In this document: one piece after another, positions 7,632 to 15,911 of the stretch | Layout: the number at the start of each line of letters is the position of its first letter | Numbering within the stretch: the stretch's first letter is position 1 | Source: Nocardioides hwasunensis | GTDB lineage: Bacteria; Actinomycetota; Actinomycetes; Propionibacteriales; Nocardioidaceae | Assembly (NCBI RefSeq): GCF_014779665.1 | Contig: NZ_JACXYY010000009.1 | Coordinates: 1-64,000 of the forward strand | Direction: 5' to 3' | DNA length: 64,000 nt | Notes under the pieces: model-generated | What the model saw: the letters and a program-made list of their open reading frames with translations, nothing else | Database searches by the model: none | Told to the model about the DNA's origin: nothing | Position numbers and translations under genes: made by a program

Positions 7632-8735
7632 TCAGCCTGCCTCGACGCAGCGCTGGATCCCGGTCTGGAAGGTCTTGTGGTCGGCCTCGGCCGCCTCCAG
7701 CCCCTCGCGGTACTGGGCGTAGAACGCCTCGGGGTCGCCGCCGGCGTCCTCGACCTGCCGCTGCCAGGCCTCGAGGACCCCGGCCTTCCCCGCCTGCTCG
7801 ATCTTGGCCGACTCCTCCTCGCTCAGCACGTGGACCGAGTCCCCCGCCTCCTGCACGGCCTGGCATGACGACTCCTCCCAGCGCTGCTCGATCTCGGCGA
7901 TCTTGTCCGGCACGCGGTCGCTGACCTCGGTGATGACGTCCTGCTGCTCCGGAGTCAGCGACGACCACGTGTCCCGGCTGACGGCGAGGCCGTTCACCGT
8001 CGAGATGCCGATGCCCAGGTCGGTGAAGTGGTCGGCCACCTCGGGGTACTTCAGCGGTCCGGTGAAGCTGAAGGGGATGCCGTAGATGCCGTCGACCAGG
8101 CCGCGGTCCATCGATCCGTAGATCTCGGCCAGCTCGATGTTGATCAGGTTCGCACCCGACGGCTCCAGCACCCGGCTGCCGCGGTCGTTGGCCCGCAGCC
8201 GCAGGCCGTCGAGGTCCTCGACCGTCTCGATCGGCTCGTTCGTCGCCAGAGCGCTGGACGCCCCCACCGACCAGGCGAGCGGGATGAGCGAGTGACCGGC
8301 CCACTCCTCGGCCAGCGGACTGCCCTCCTCCCGCCCGAGGTCCCCCAGCACCTGGGCGATGGCCGCGGCGTTGGACGTCTCGAACGGCAGCTCGCCGACG
8401 CTCGTGAGAGGGAACTGGCCGGCGTAGACCGTGGGCAGGACCTGCCCCACATCGGCTCGGCCGTCGTTGAGTCCTTCCATCGTCTCGGTGGACTTGAGCA
8501 GGGTGGCGTCCCAGAAGCGGTCGAAGGTCAGCTCGCCGTCGGTGCCCTCCTCGATCTCGTCGAGCCACCACGCCCACAGCTCACCGATGGGCGTCTGCTC
8601 GCCCACCATCATGGTGAAGGTCAGCGTCCGGGCTCCGTCGTCCGACCCACCACCTCCGCCACAGCCGGCGAGCACGAGGGTCGCCGCGCAGAGGCCGGCG
8701 GCCAGGGAGGTTCGCACGGTGCTGGGTCGTCTCAT
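7632..8735 (-). CDS. dctP: TRAP transporter substrate-binding lipoprotein DctP (copy 2)
   Basis: This 367-residue DctP lipoprotein has signal and lipobox LVLAGCGG. It is a close paralogue of the protein at 5229: the blocks FDRFWDATLL, RADVGQVLPTVYAG and IYGSMDRGLVDGIYGIPFSF match almost exactly, with differences concentrated at the signal and the C-terminal third. No second DctQM is in the window, so two receptors may serve one permease, or this one may sense rather than transport. It heads a two-gene operon with the P450. GAGGA lies 7 bases before the ATG. Confidence 0.92.
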   Translation of the reverse strand: MRRPSTVRTSLAAGLCAATLVLAGCGGGGGSDDGARTLTFTMMVGEQTPIGELWAWWLDEIEEGTDGELTFDRFWDATLLKSTETMEGLNDGRADVGQVLPTVYAGQFPLTSVGELPFETSNAAAIAQVLGDLGREEGSPLAEEWAGHSLIPLAWSVGASSALATNEPIETVEDLDGLRLRANDRGSRVLEPSGANLINIELAEIYGSMDRGLVDGIYGIPFSFTGPLKYPEVADHFTDLGIGISTVNGLAVSRDTWSSLTPEQQDVITEVSDRVPDKIAEIEQRWEESSCQAVQEAGDSVHVLSEEESAKIEQAGKAGVLEAWQRQVEDAGGDPEAFYAQYREGLEAAEADHKTFQTGIQRCVEAG

Positions 8736-8805
8736 CGATCGGTCCTCGGGTCGTGGGGGCGGGTGCGCACTCGTCCGGCCGGCGTGAGTGCCGTCACAAT
8801 CCGCC

Positions 8806-8838
8806 GTATCGTAATCACGATTATCAGTCTTTGGTCAA
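8806..8838 (-). promoter_or_regulatory. Promoter and operator of dctP copy 2
   Basis: On the minus strand TTGACC (plus 8833-8838) precedes TGATAATCGTGATTACGAT, whose TACGAT is the probable -10. The symmetric core ATCGT-4-ACGAT occupies 8808-8821. The block matches the promoter element at 5120-5140 in TGATAAT, GTGA and the offset of the -10 box, so a common regulator is likely. Confidence 0.6.
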
Positions 8839-8852
8839 GGGGTGGTACGACG

Positions 8853-8884
8853 ACGGGCGCCGCCCCGGAAGGGGCGGCGCCCGT
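8853..8884. terminator. Hairpin terminator
   Basis: A perfect 14-bp stem (ACGGGCGCCGCCCC and its complement) closes a GGAA tetraloop. It lies 21 bases past the stop of the aldolase gene, ahead of the promoter of dctP copy 2, so it insulates the two transcripts. Confidence 0.85.
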
Positions 8885-8905
8885 GCGCGAGTCGCGGTCA
8901 GCAGG

Positions 8906-9604
8906 TCACGGCTGGACCAGCGGCGTGGTGTAGGTGCCGTCGAAGGCGCGGGCCGCCTTGCGCTGGAGCAGCTCCCACGTGAGGTTGAGGTAGTCGGCCT
9001 TCTCCAGGAGCGCCTCGACCGCCAGGACGTGCTCCTCCGGCATCTCCGGGGTCCCGGGCGGGGCGGTCACGTCGAGGCGCGCGACGTAGTCGAGCGTGCT
9101 GTGGAGCGCCGCCGCTTCGGCGATGTCGGCGCCGAAGGTGATGGAGCCGTGCCACGGGATGATGATGCAGACGTCGCCTTCCTTCATGGCGGGAGCGATG
9201 GACTTGATCTCGTCGTCGGGCGCGAGGGCGGTGCGACCGCGGAAGTACGTCGCCATGTTGTGCAGCACCCGTGGCTCGCGGCCGAGAGCGGCCTGTGCGG
9301 TGATCCAGAACCCGTGCGTGTGCACGATCGCGTTGACGTCCGGGCGCAGCATGTAGATGCCGTGGTGGAAGTCGATGCCGGGGCTGACCACGACGTCGGG
9401 GTCGGCGGATCGACCCTCGAAGTCGAGCAGCACGATGTCCTCGAGCTCCATCTCCTCGAAGGTCTTGCTGAGCCGGTTCGTCCAGTACAGCTCCTCGCCC
9501 GGGACGCGGACGCTGACGTGACCGCCGATGCCCGTTCCCAGGCCCTGCGCCGCCATGGCGCGACAGGCCATGAGGACCTGGTCGCGCTGCTCTTCATAGG
9601 CCAT
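8906..9604 (-). CDS. Class II aldolase/adducin family protein
   Basis: This 232-residue protein belongs to the Zn-dependent class II aldolase/adducin family (fuculose-phosphate aldolase, ribulose-phosphate epimerase and decarboxylase types). It has GTGIGGHVSVRVPG near the start, the metal-binding VHTHGFW, and a third His in IIPWHGS. It would cleave or decarboxylate a small hydroxy-carbonyl substrate. AAAGGA lies about 8 bases before the ATG. It follows the FMN dehydrogenase gene on the same strand with a 78-base gap and ends at a strong terminator. Confidence 0.85.
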   Translation of the reverse strand: MAYEEQRDQVLMACRAMAAQGLGTGIGGHVSVRVPGEELYWTNRLSKTFEEMELEDIVLLDFEGRSADPDVVVSPGIDFHHGIYMLRPDVNAIVHTHGFWITAQAALGREPRVLHNMATYFRGRTALAPDDEIKSIAPAMKEGDVCIIIPWHGSITFGADIAEAAALHSTLDYVARLDVTAPPGTPEMPEEHVLAVEALLEKADYLNLTWELLQRKAARAFDGTYTTPLVQP

Positions 9605-9682
9605 GACTGTGGTTCCTTTCCTCGTGCTCGCTCAGGTGGCGCCGGCTCCCTGCCGACGCCGGGACACGTCTGGGGGTCGGGC

Positions 9683-10912
9683 TCATGCGGAGCCCACCGC
9701 CTCGACCAGGCCGGGCCCCACGTCGTCGAAGGCGCGGACGCCGGTCAGCATCATCGCGACCCGGAGCTCCTCGGCGAGGACGTCGACGGCACGACGGGCG
9801 CCGGCACCGCCTGCTGCACCCAGGCCGTAGACGATCGGCCGACCGACCAGGCAGGCCCGGGCGCCCAGCGCCCTGGCTTTCAGGACGTCGCTGCCACGCC
9901 GTACGCCGCTGTCGAGATAGACCTCGGCGCGGTCCCCGACCGCTTCGGCGATGGCCGGCAGGACCGACAGCGTCGCTGGCGCCTGGTCGAGCTGGCGGCC
10001 ACCGTGGTTGGACACGACCACGGCGTCGGCCCCGAGGGCGACGGCTCGGGCTGCGTCGTCTGGCCGGAGGATGCCCTTGACGACCAAGGGCCTCTTCCAG
10101 CGGGCACGCAGGGACCGCAGGTCGTCCCACGACGCCGACGGGTCGAACTGGCTGTCGACGTAGGACGCCACGCGCACCGCGTCGTCGCCCATCCCAGCGA
10201 TGTTCGCGGCAGTGACCCGCGAGTGCTGCAGCAGGTCGCGCGTCCAGCGCGGATGGCGGAGTCCGTCCACGACCGACCGGGGAATCAGGCGGGGAGGAAC
10301 GGTGAACCGGTGGCGACGGTCGCGCCGCCGGTCCGCCGAACGCGGAACGTCGACCGTGACCACCAGCGCCTCGTAGTCGCATTCCACGGCGCGGGCCATC
10401 AGGCCGTCGACGATGGCGTCGTCACGCCACAGGTAGGTCTGGAACCAGAGGCGTCCTCGCGGTGCGGCCGTCCGGACCTCCTCGATGGAGTACGACGACA
10501 TGCCGGCCAGGGTGTAGACCGACCCCGCGTCCTGCATGGCCCGCGCGAGACCGGCCTCGCCGTCCACGTGCACGAGACCGCACAGACCCGTGGGCGCCCC
10601 GAGGACCGGGACGTCCACGCCGCCGCCGAGCACCGTCGTCGACAGGTCGGGGTCGCTCACGTCGACGAGCACGTGCGGCGAGAGGGCAAGCCGGTCGAAC
10701 GCCTCGACGTTGCGGCGCAGGGTGACCTCGTCCGCGGCACCGCCGTCGACGAAGTCGAAGATCACCCGCGGGAGCGCGGACCGCGCCGCCGATCGGACCT
10801 CCTCGACCGACCCCAGCGCGGCCAGCCGCTGCCGGCGCCTGTCCGCGGGACGAGCCACGTCGCGCAGCGAGTCCACGACCTGGTGGCACGCGACCGAGAG
10901 GAGGTCGTGCAC
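9683..10912 (-). CDS. FMN-dependent alpha-hydroxy acid dehydrogenase
   Basis: This roughly 409-residue flavoprotein belongs to the lactate/glycolate/mandelate oxidase family, which oxidises 2-hydroxy acids to 2-oxo acids. Visible are PTGLCGLVHVDGEAGLARA, the FMN-site VVTVDVPRSADRRRD, the Lys in RPLVVKGIL, the catalytic His-Gly-Gly-Arg in VVSNHGGRQLD, and LDSGVRRGSDVLKA for phosphate binding. I place the start at GTG 10910-10912, with AGGAGG 7 bases upstream; longer frames overlap the palindromic operator. It is divergent from the ThDP enzyme at 10976. An acid-to-oxoacid-to-aldehyde route, as in mandelate catabolism, is a plausible inference. Confidence 0.88.
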   Translation of the reverse strand: MHDLLSVACHQVVDSLRDVARPADRRRQRLAALGSVEEVRSAARSALPRVIFDFVDGGAADEVTLRRNVEAFDRLALSPHVLVDVSDPDLSTTVLGGGVDVPVLGAPTGLCGLVHVDGEAGLARAMQDAGSVYTLAGMSSYSIEEVRTAAPRGRLWFQTYLWRDDAIVDGLMARAVECDYEALVVTVDVPRSADRRRDRRHRFTVPPRLIPRSVVDGLRHPRWTRDLLQHSRVTAANIAGMGDDAVRVASYVDSQFDPSASWDDLRSLRARWKRPLVVKGILRPDDAARAVALGADAVVVSNHGGRQLDQAPATLSVLPAIAEAVGDRAEVYLDSGVRRGSDVLKARALGARACLVGRPIVYGLGAAGGAGARRAVDVLAEELRVAMMLTGVRAFDDVGPGLVEAVGSA

Positions 10913-10957
10913 GTTGACTCCTCCTCGTGCCCGTCGCGGCTGACGCCGGTGGTCGAA

Positions 10958-10971
10958 ACTGTTATAACAGT
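10958..10971. promoter_or_regulatory. 14-bp perfect palindrome over divergent promoters
   Basis: ACTGTTATAACAGT is a perfect palindrome in the 63-bp gap between two divergent genes. It contains TATAAC on both strands. On the plus strand this -10-like box ends 7 bases before the ATG at 10976, so that gene is probably leaderless. An operator here would switch both genes together. Confidence 0.6.
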
Positions 10972-10975
10972 ACAC

Positions 10976-12604
10976 ATGAAAGCGTTCGAGGCGCTAGCCG
11001 CCCAGCTCGCCCACCTCGGCGTCACCGACGTCTTCGGGCTCATGGGCGACGGCAACCTGAAGCTGATCCCGACGCTCGTCCACGAGCACGGAATCACCGT
11101 CCACGCGGTCCGCCACGAGGCGGCGGCGGTCGCGATGGCCGACGGGTACGCCCGCAGCAGCGGTCGGGTCGGTGTCTGCACGGTGACCCAGGGGCCGGGT
11201 CTCACGAACGCCCTGACCGCGCTGATCACGGCCCACCGCGGCCGCACTCCCCTGGTGGCCCTGGTCGGCGACACCCCCGTCGGCGTCCAGGGGCTACCGC
11301 AGGACATCGACGAGGCGCCGCTGGTCGCAGCCGCCGGCCTGGCCACCTCCCCGTTCGACCCCGCCACCGCACACGCCGACCTCGCCCGCGCCTGGCGGAC
11401 GGCCCTCGACACCCGTCGCCCCGTGGTCATGATCCTTCCGACCGACCTGCAGGAGATGGCCGCGCACGACACGGTGTGCGAGCTGCCGGTCGCCGCGCGC
11501 GTGCCGGTGAGTCCCGGCGACCTCTCGGTTGCGACCGAGGCCCTCGCATCTGCCGCACGCCCGGTGATCGTCGCGGGACGCGGCGCGCTCGAGGGTGACT
11601 GCCGTGACGACGTCGTCGCCCTGGCCGACCACGTGGGCGCACTGCTCGCGACCACCCTCCCCCTCAACGGCTGGTTCTCCGGACACCCTTTCGCCGTCGG
11701 CATCGCGGGCGGGTTCGCGCCGACGGAGATGCGCGAGCTCCTGGGCGAGGCCGATTGCGTGCTCGCCCTCGGCGCCTCGCTCAACCACTTCACGACACGT
11801 GGCGGGGGCCTGTTCTCCGCCGACGCGACGATCGTGCAGGTCGACGAAGACCCCGGCGCGCACGGCCGCTACACCCGCCACGACGTGGCCGTCGTCGGCG
11901 ATGCCGGCGCCGTGGCACGCGACCTGCTCGCTCGGGTCCCGGGCGGGCAGCGTTTCCGCACCGCCGAGGTCGCCGACCGCATCGCCAGCGGGTCCCCGCC
12001 CGAGCCGGATGCCGGCGACGGTCGGGGGCTCGACCCACGCCTGGTCGCGCGGACCTTGGCGCGTGCGCTGCCCGACAGCACCGTCCTCGCGGTGGACGGC
12101 GGGCACTTCATGGGGTTCCCCTCCATGGCCATGCCGGTCACGCGTCCGGCGAACTACGTCTTCACCCTCGACTTCGGCTCCATCGGCCTGGGCCTGGCCG
12201 CCGCGATCGGCGCGTCCGTGGCCGACCCGAGCCGGACCGTCGTCGCCGCGGTCGGGGACGGCGGTCTGCTCATGAGCCTGGGCGAGCTGGACACTGTCGC
12301 CCGCAGCGGCCTGCCCGTGGTGGTCGCGGTCTTCAACGACGCGGCCTACGGTGCCGAGCTGCACTTCCTCCGGATGTCCGGACTCCCCTCCGGGACCAGC
12401 CAGTTCCCGACGACCGCGCCCCTGGCACCGGTGGCCGAGGCGCTCGGCCTACGCGCGATGACGGTGGACGACGAAGACACCCTCGAGGCCTGCCGGCAAG
12501 CACTCGAAGCAGGTGTCACGGGACCGACCCTCATCGACTTCCGCATCACCGACGGCGTCCGCGCCGCCTGGCTGGAGGAGGCCTTCAACCGCGGCACGCA
12601 CTGA
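10976..12604 (+). CDS. Thiamine-diphosphate-dependent enzyme (acetolactate synthase/2-oxoacid decarboxylase family)
   Basis: This 542-residue protein has the three domains of the POX/ALS superfamily. The catalytic Glu is in VRHEAAAVAMADGYAR, and the C-terminal cofactor motif starts at VGDGGLLMSLGEL and ends at VAVFNDAAYG. It joins or decarboxylates 2-oxo acids. It is not an obvious biosynthetic acetolactate synthase, since no regulatory subunit gene is beside it. It is divergent from the FMN hydroxyacid dehydrogenase, which would make a 2-oxo acid, so a benzoylformate-decarboxylase-like step is possible but unproven. It ends 3 bases from the convergent F420 reductase gene. Confidence 0.85.
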   Translation: MKAFEALAAQLAHLGVTDVFGLMGDGNLKLIPTLVHEHGITVHAVRHEAAAVAMADGYARSSGRVGVCTVTQGPGLTNALTALITAHRGRTPLVALVGDTPVGVQGLPQDIDEAPLVAAAGLATSPFDPATAHADLARAWRTALDTRRPVVMILPTDLQEMAAHDTVCELPVAARVPVSPGDLSVATEALASAARPVIVAGRGALEGDCRDDVVALADHVGALLATTLPLNGWFSGHPFAVGIAGGFAPTEMRELLGEADCVLALGASLNHFTTRGGGLFSADATIVQVDEDPGAHGRYTRHDVAVVGDAGAVARDLLARVPGGQRFRTAEVADRIASGSPPEPDAGDGRGLDPRLVARTLARALPDSTVLAVDGGHFMGFPSMAMPVTRPANYVFTLDFGSIGLGLAAAIGASVADPSRTVVAAVGDGGLLMSLGELDTVARSGLPVVVAVFNDAAYGAELHFLRMSGLPSGTSQFPTTAPLAPVAEALGLRAMTVDDEDTLEACRQALEAGVTGPTLIDFRITDGVRAAWLEEAFNRGTH

Positions 12605-12607
12605 GCA

Positions 12608-13273
12608 TCAGACGTCGGTGAGCCGCACCCCGGCGTGGGCCTTGTAGCGCCGATTGACGGAGATCAGGTTGGCGGTCAGGGCCTCCACCTGGTGGGCGTT
12701 GCGGAGCCTGCCGCCGTACAGCCCGCGCATGCCCGGCACTGCGTCGGCGAGCGCCTGGACGAGGTCGGTGGCCTCCCGGTCGTCGCCCAGGACCAGCACG
12801 TCGGTCTCGATCCGCTCGACGGTCGGGTCCTCGAGCAGCACGGCGCTGACGTTGTGGAAGGCACCGACGACACGGGAGTCGGTGAGGATCGCCGCCGCCT
12901 GCTGGGTCGCCGAGCCCTCCTCGACGGGCAGCGCGTACGCGCCCTGCTTGTCGAAGCCGAGCGGGTTCACGCAGTCGACGACGACCTTGCCCGCGAGGGT
13001 GTCCTTCAGCGAGGTGAGCAGCTCACCATGACCGTCCCAGGGCACCACGACGAGCACGATGTCGCCGGCAGCCGCGGCCTCGGCGTTGGTGGTGCCACGC
13101 AACGAGCCCACCGACGCGAGCGCGTGGGCGGCCTCGGCGGCGCGCGCGGCGTCTCGCGATCCGAGCACGACGTCGAGGCCGGCGCCGGCGAACCGGCGCG
13201 CGAGGCCGCGGCCCTGGGGCCCGGTGCCGCCGAGGACGGCGATGGTCAGGGAAGAGAGGTCGGTGTCGCTCAC
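12608..13273 (-). CDS. npdG: NADPH-dependent F420 reductase
   Basis: This 221-residue protein has a Rossmann dinucleotide site IAVLGGTGPQGRGLARR at the N-terminus and the family segments VLGSRD, VVVPWDGH, VVDCVNPLGFDKQG and VVGAFHNVSA. It passes hydride between NADPH and coenzyme F420, feeding F420-dependent reductases elsewhere. I use the GTG at 13271-13273 because a TAGCGT -10 box lies exactly 7 bases upstream (leaderless), whereas longer frames overlap the divergent pfpI gene. Confidence 0.88.
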   Translation of the reverse strand: MSDTDLSSLTIAVLGGTGPQGRGLARRFAGAGLDVVLGSRDAARAAEAAHALASVGSLRGTTNAEAAAAGDIVLVVVPWDGHGELLTSLKDTLAGKVVVDCVNPLGFDKQGAYALPVEEGSATQQAAAILTDSRVVGAFHNVSAVLLEDPTVERIETDVLVLGDDREATDLVQALADAVPGMRGLYGGRLRNAHQVEALTANLISVNRRYKAHAGVRLTDV

Positions 13274-13349
13274 CCGGCCGACGCTAGCGGCACACGGCTC
13301 ACCCTCACGTGTGTTGTCCGCCACGGATGCGCGAGCGAGCGTGGAGGAC

Positions 13350-13877
13350 ATGTCCAAGCGCATCGCATTCCTGACCGCATCCGAAGGCATCGAGGAGGTC
13401 GAGCTCACCCAGCCCTGGCAGGCCGCGGTCGACGCCGGCCACACCGCCGAGCTCGTCTCCCTCGACGAGGGCGAGGTCCAGCTCTTCCAGCACCTCGACA
13501 AGTCCAGCACCCAGCGGGTCGACCGCCGGGTGAGCGACGTGTCGATCGGTGACTACGACGCGCTGGTGCTGCCCGGCGGCGTCGCCAACCCCGACGCGCT
13601 CCGCACCGACGCGGAGGCCGTGGCGTTCGTCCGTGACTTCTTCGACTCCGGCAAGCCTGTCGCCGCGATCTGTCACGCCCCGTGGACGCTGGTCGAGGCC
13701 GACCGCGTGCGCGGCAGGCGCCTCACCAGCTGGCCGAGCCTGCAGACCGACATCCGCAACGGCGGTGGCGAGTGGGTCGACGAGGAGGTCGTCGTCGACG
13801 GCAACCTGATCACCAGCCGCAACCCCGACGACATCCCCGCGTTCAACAGCGCGCTGCTCGCCGCGATCGGGGACTGA
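13350..13877 (+). CDS. DJ-1/PfpI family protein
   Basis: This 175-residue protein has the DJ-1/PfpI fold with the nucleophile elbow AAICHAPW (catalytic Cys) and the preceding YDALVLPGGVANPD. In this subgroup (intracellular protease/YhbO-like) it is usually a stress-related deglycase or hydrolase; the true activity is debated. GGAGG stands just before the ATG. It is divergent from the F420 reductase gene. Confidence 0.88.
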   Translation: MSKRIAFLTASEGIEEVELTQPWQAAVDAGHTAELVSLDEGEVQLFQHLDKSSTQRVDRRVSDVSIGDYDALVLPGGVANPDALRTDAEAVAFVRDFFDSGKPVAAICHAPWTLVEADRVRGRRLTSWPSLQTDIRNGGGEWVDEEVVVDGNLITSRNPDDIPAFNSALLAAIGD

Positions 13878-13927
13878 CCCCGCGCACGCAGGTGTGGCGT
13901 GAGTCACACATCAGCGGCATACTCGGG

Positions 13928-13941
13928 TGGAAGCGCTCTCA
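13928..13941. promoter_or_regulatory. CebR-like LacI-family operator
   Basis: TGGAAGCGCTCTCA lies 19 bases upstream of the secreted protein gene. It matches the actinobacterial CebR-type consensus TGGGAGCGCTCCCA at 12 of 14 positions. A site at this place would make the gene respond to a cello-oligosaccharide-like sugar. No LacI-family gene is in the window. Confidence 0.5.
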
Positions 13942-13960
13942 CTCGGGAAGGTCCACCCTC

Positions 13961-15901
13961 ATGCCACGCCTGCCTCGCCGCTCCACGCCACGACGAGCCG
14001 CCCTCACCGCACTGGTCCTGGCGGTGGTGGGACTGGCGCCCATCGCCGTCACCTCCGATGCCGTCGCCGGGCGCGACCACCACCCGCCGGCGTCCGCCGG
14101 CCCCGACCTCGGTCCGCGCACGATCGTCTTCGACGACTCGATGCCTGTCACCGAGATCAAGCAGAAGGCCGACGAGATCTGGGCCCAGCAGGTCGACGCC
14201 GAGATGTCGTCCGAGCGATGGGCGCTGCTCTTCGAGCCGGGCACCTACGGCACCGACGCCGAGCCGCTGCAGATCAAGGTCGGCTACTACACCGAGGTCG
14301 CCGGACTCGGTGCCTCACCGTCGGACACGGTGGTCAACGGCAAGATCGAGGTCTACAACCGCTGCATCACCGACGGGCCGACCCAGCCCTACTGCATCGC
14401 GCTCAACAACTTCTGGCGCTCCCTGTCCAACCTCACCCTCGACGTCAACGGGTCGGGGCAGGACGGGTGCCGCGCCACCGCGAACTTCTGGGCCACCTCC
14501 CAGGCCGCGTCGCTGCGCCGGGTCGACATCCGCGGCGGCGACCTGTCGCTGATGGACTACTGCACCGACGGTCCGCAGTTCGCCAGCGGCGGCTACCTCG
14601 CCGACTCCCGTGCCGGCACCGTCGTCAACGGCTCGCAGCAGCAGTGGCTGACCCGCAACAGCGAGCTCGGCTCGTGGTCCAACGGCGTGTGGAACCAGGT
14701 CTTCGCCGGCACGATCGGCGCCCCGTCGGAGACCGGCTTCCCGGCCGAGACCTACACGACCCTCGACCGCACGCCCCTGAGCCGCGAGAAGCCGTTCCTG
14801 TACGTCGACGGGGCGGGCGCCTGGCGGGTCCGCGTGCCCGACGCGCGCACCGACTCGGTCGGCCCGGACTGGACGTCCGGCCAGGCGGCCGGGCGCGACC
14901 TGCCGCTCTCGTCGTTCCACGTCGCCAGCCCCGACCAGCCGGCCCGCGACCTCGCGAGGGCCCTCGACCGAGGCAAGCACCTGCTCCTCACCCCGGGCGT
15001 CTACGACATCGACCGGAGCCTGGAGATCCGCCGCAGCGACACCGTCGTGCTCGGCCTGGGCCACGCCACCCTCACCGCCACCCGCGGCGCGACCCCGGTC
15101 GTCGTCGACGGCAAGGCGCGCGGCGTCGTCGTCGCCGGAGTCACCATCGATGCGGGCACCGGGCTGTCACGCAACCTCATGCACATCAAGGGCACGCCCG
15201 GCCACGGCCACGGGCACCACCGGGGCCATGCCCTCCCCCGCACCCACGGGCGACGCTCAGCGCCGAGCACCACCCTCAACGACGTCTACTTCCGCGTCGG
15301 CGGTCCTCACGTCGGCAAGGTCGACACCGCGCTGGTCGTCGACGCCGACGACGTGCTCATCGACCACATCTGGGTGTGGCGCGCCGACCACGGCGTCGAG
15401 GGCTTCACCGCCGGGGTCGCGGGTGACACCGACCGCTGGAACACCAACACCGGACGCGTCGGCGTCGTGGTGAACGGTGATCGCGTGCGAGCGACCGGGC
15501 TGTTCGTCGAGCACTTCCAGCAGCTCAACACCGTCTGGAACGGTGAGGACGGACACGTCGTGCTCTACCAGAACGAGCTCCCCTACGACCCGCCCAGCCA
15601 AGCCGACTGGACCCAGCCGGACGGCACGCTCGGCTGGCCGGGCTACCAGGTCTCCGGAGATGTCCGGCGCCACCAGCTCTTCGGGGGCGGGGTCTACGTC
15701 TTCAACCGCAACGACCCCACCATCACGACCGAGAGCGGCTTCGACGTGCCCGAGCGCAGCGGCGTACGCCTCCACCACGTGATGACGGTCAACCTCGAGG
15801 CCGGCAGCATCGAGCACGTCGTCAACGACGTCGGCGACCGCGTCGACAGCGAGGCGCCGGGCACCCCGAGCTTCGTGGTCGACTACCCCGCCGTGGGCTG
15901 A
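13961..15901 (+). CDS. Secreted right-handed beta-helix-like protein
   Basis: This 646-residue protein starts with a long signal peptide (basic RRSTPRRAAL, hydrophobic core, cleavage near SDAVA; possibly Tat). The body has many short Val/Asp/Gly strands such as RTIVFDDSMP, VLGLGHATLTATRG and VVVAGVTIDAGTG, which is the pattern of pectate-lyase-like beta-helices. A His-rich stretch GHGHGHHRGH interrupts it near residue 415. Related actinobacterial proteins are sometimes labelled adenylyl cyclase, for which I see no support. An extracellular polysaccharide lyase or hydrolase role, perhaps sugar-induced, is inference. Confidence 0.65.
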   Translation: MPRLPRRSTPRRAALTALVLAVVGLAPIAVTSDAVAGRDHHPPASAGPDLGPRTIVFDDSMPVTEIKQKADEIWAQQVDAEMSSERWALLFEPGTYGTDAEPLQIKVGYYTEVAGLGASPSDTVVNGKIEVYNRCITDGPTQPYCIALNNFWRSLSNLTLDVNGSGQDGCRATANFWATSQAASLRRVDIRGGDLSLMDYCTDGPQFASGGYLADSRAGTVVNGSQQQWLTRNSELGSWSNGVWNQVFAGTIGAPSETGFPAETYTTLDRTPLSREKPFLYVDGAGAWRVRVPDARTDSVGPDWTSGQAAGRDLPLSSFHVASPDQPARDLARALDRGKHLLLTPGVYDIDRSLEIRRSDTVVLGLGHATLTATRGATPVVVDGKARGVVVAGVTIDAGTGLSRNLMHIKGTPGHGHGHHRGHALPRTHGRRSAPSTTLNDVYFRVGGPHVGKVDTALVVDADDVLIDHIWVWRADHGVEGFTAGVAGDTDRWNTNTGRVGVVVNGDRVRATGLFVEHFQQLNTVWNGEDGHVVLYQNELPYDPPSQADWTQPDGTLGWPGYQVSGDVRRHQLFGGGVYVFNRNDPTITTESGFDVPERSGVRLHHVMTVNLEAGSIEHVVNDVGDRVDSEAPGTPSFVVDYPAVG

Positions 15902-15911
15902 GCCACGGCGC

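Noticed and set aside
8753..10975. N-terminal extension of the ThDP enzyme frame far upstream
   Set aside because: The extension runs through antisense of two real genes; family homology begins at the ATG 10976 beside the palindromic promoter.
13961..15901. Adenylyl cyclase, a label often given to relatives
   Set aside because: No cyclase motif is visible; the sequence is a secreted beta-helix.
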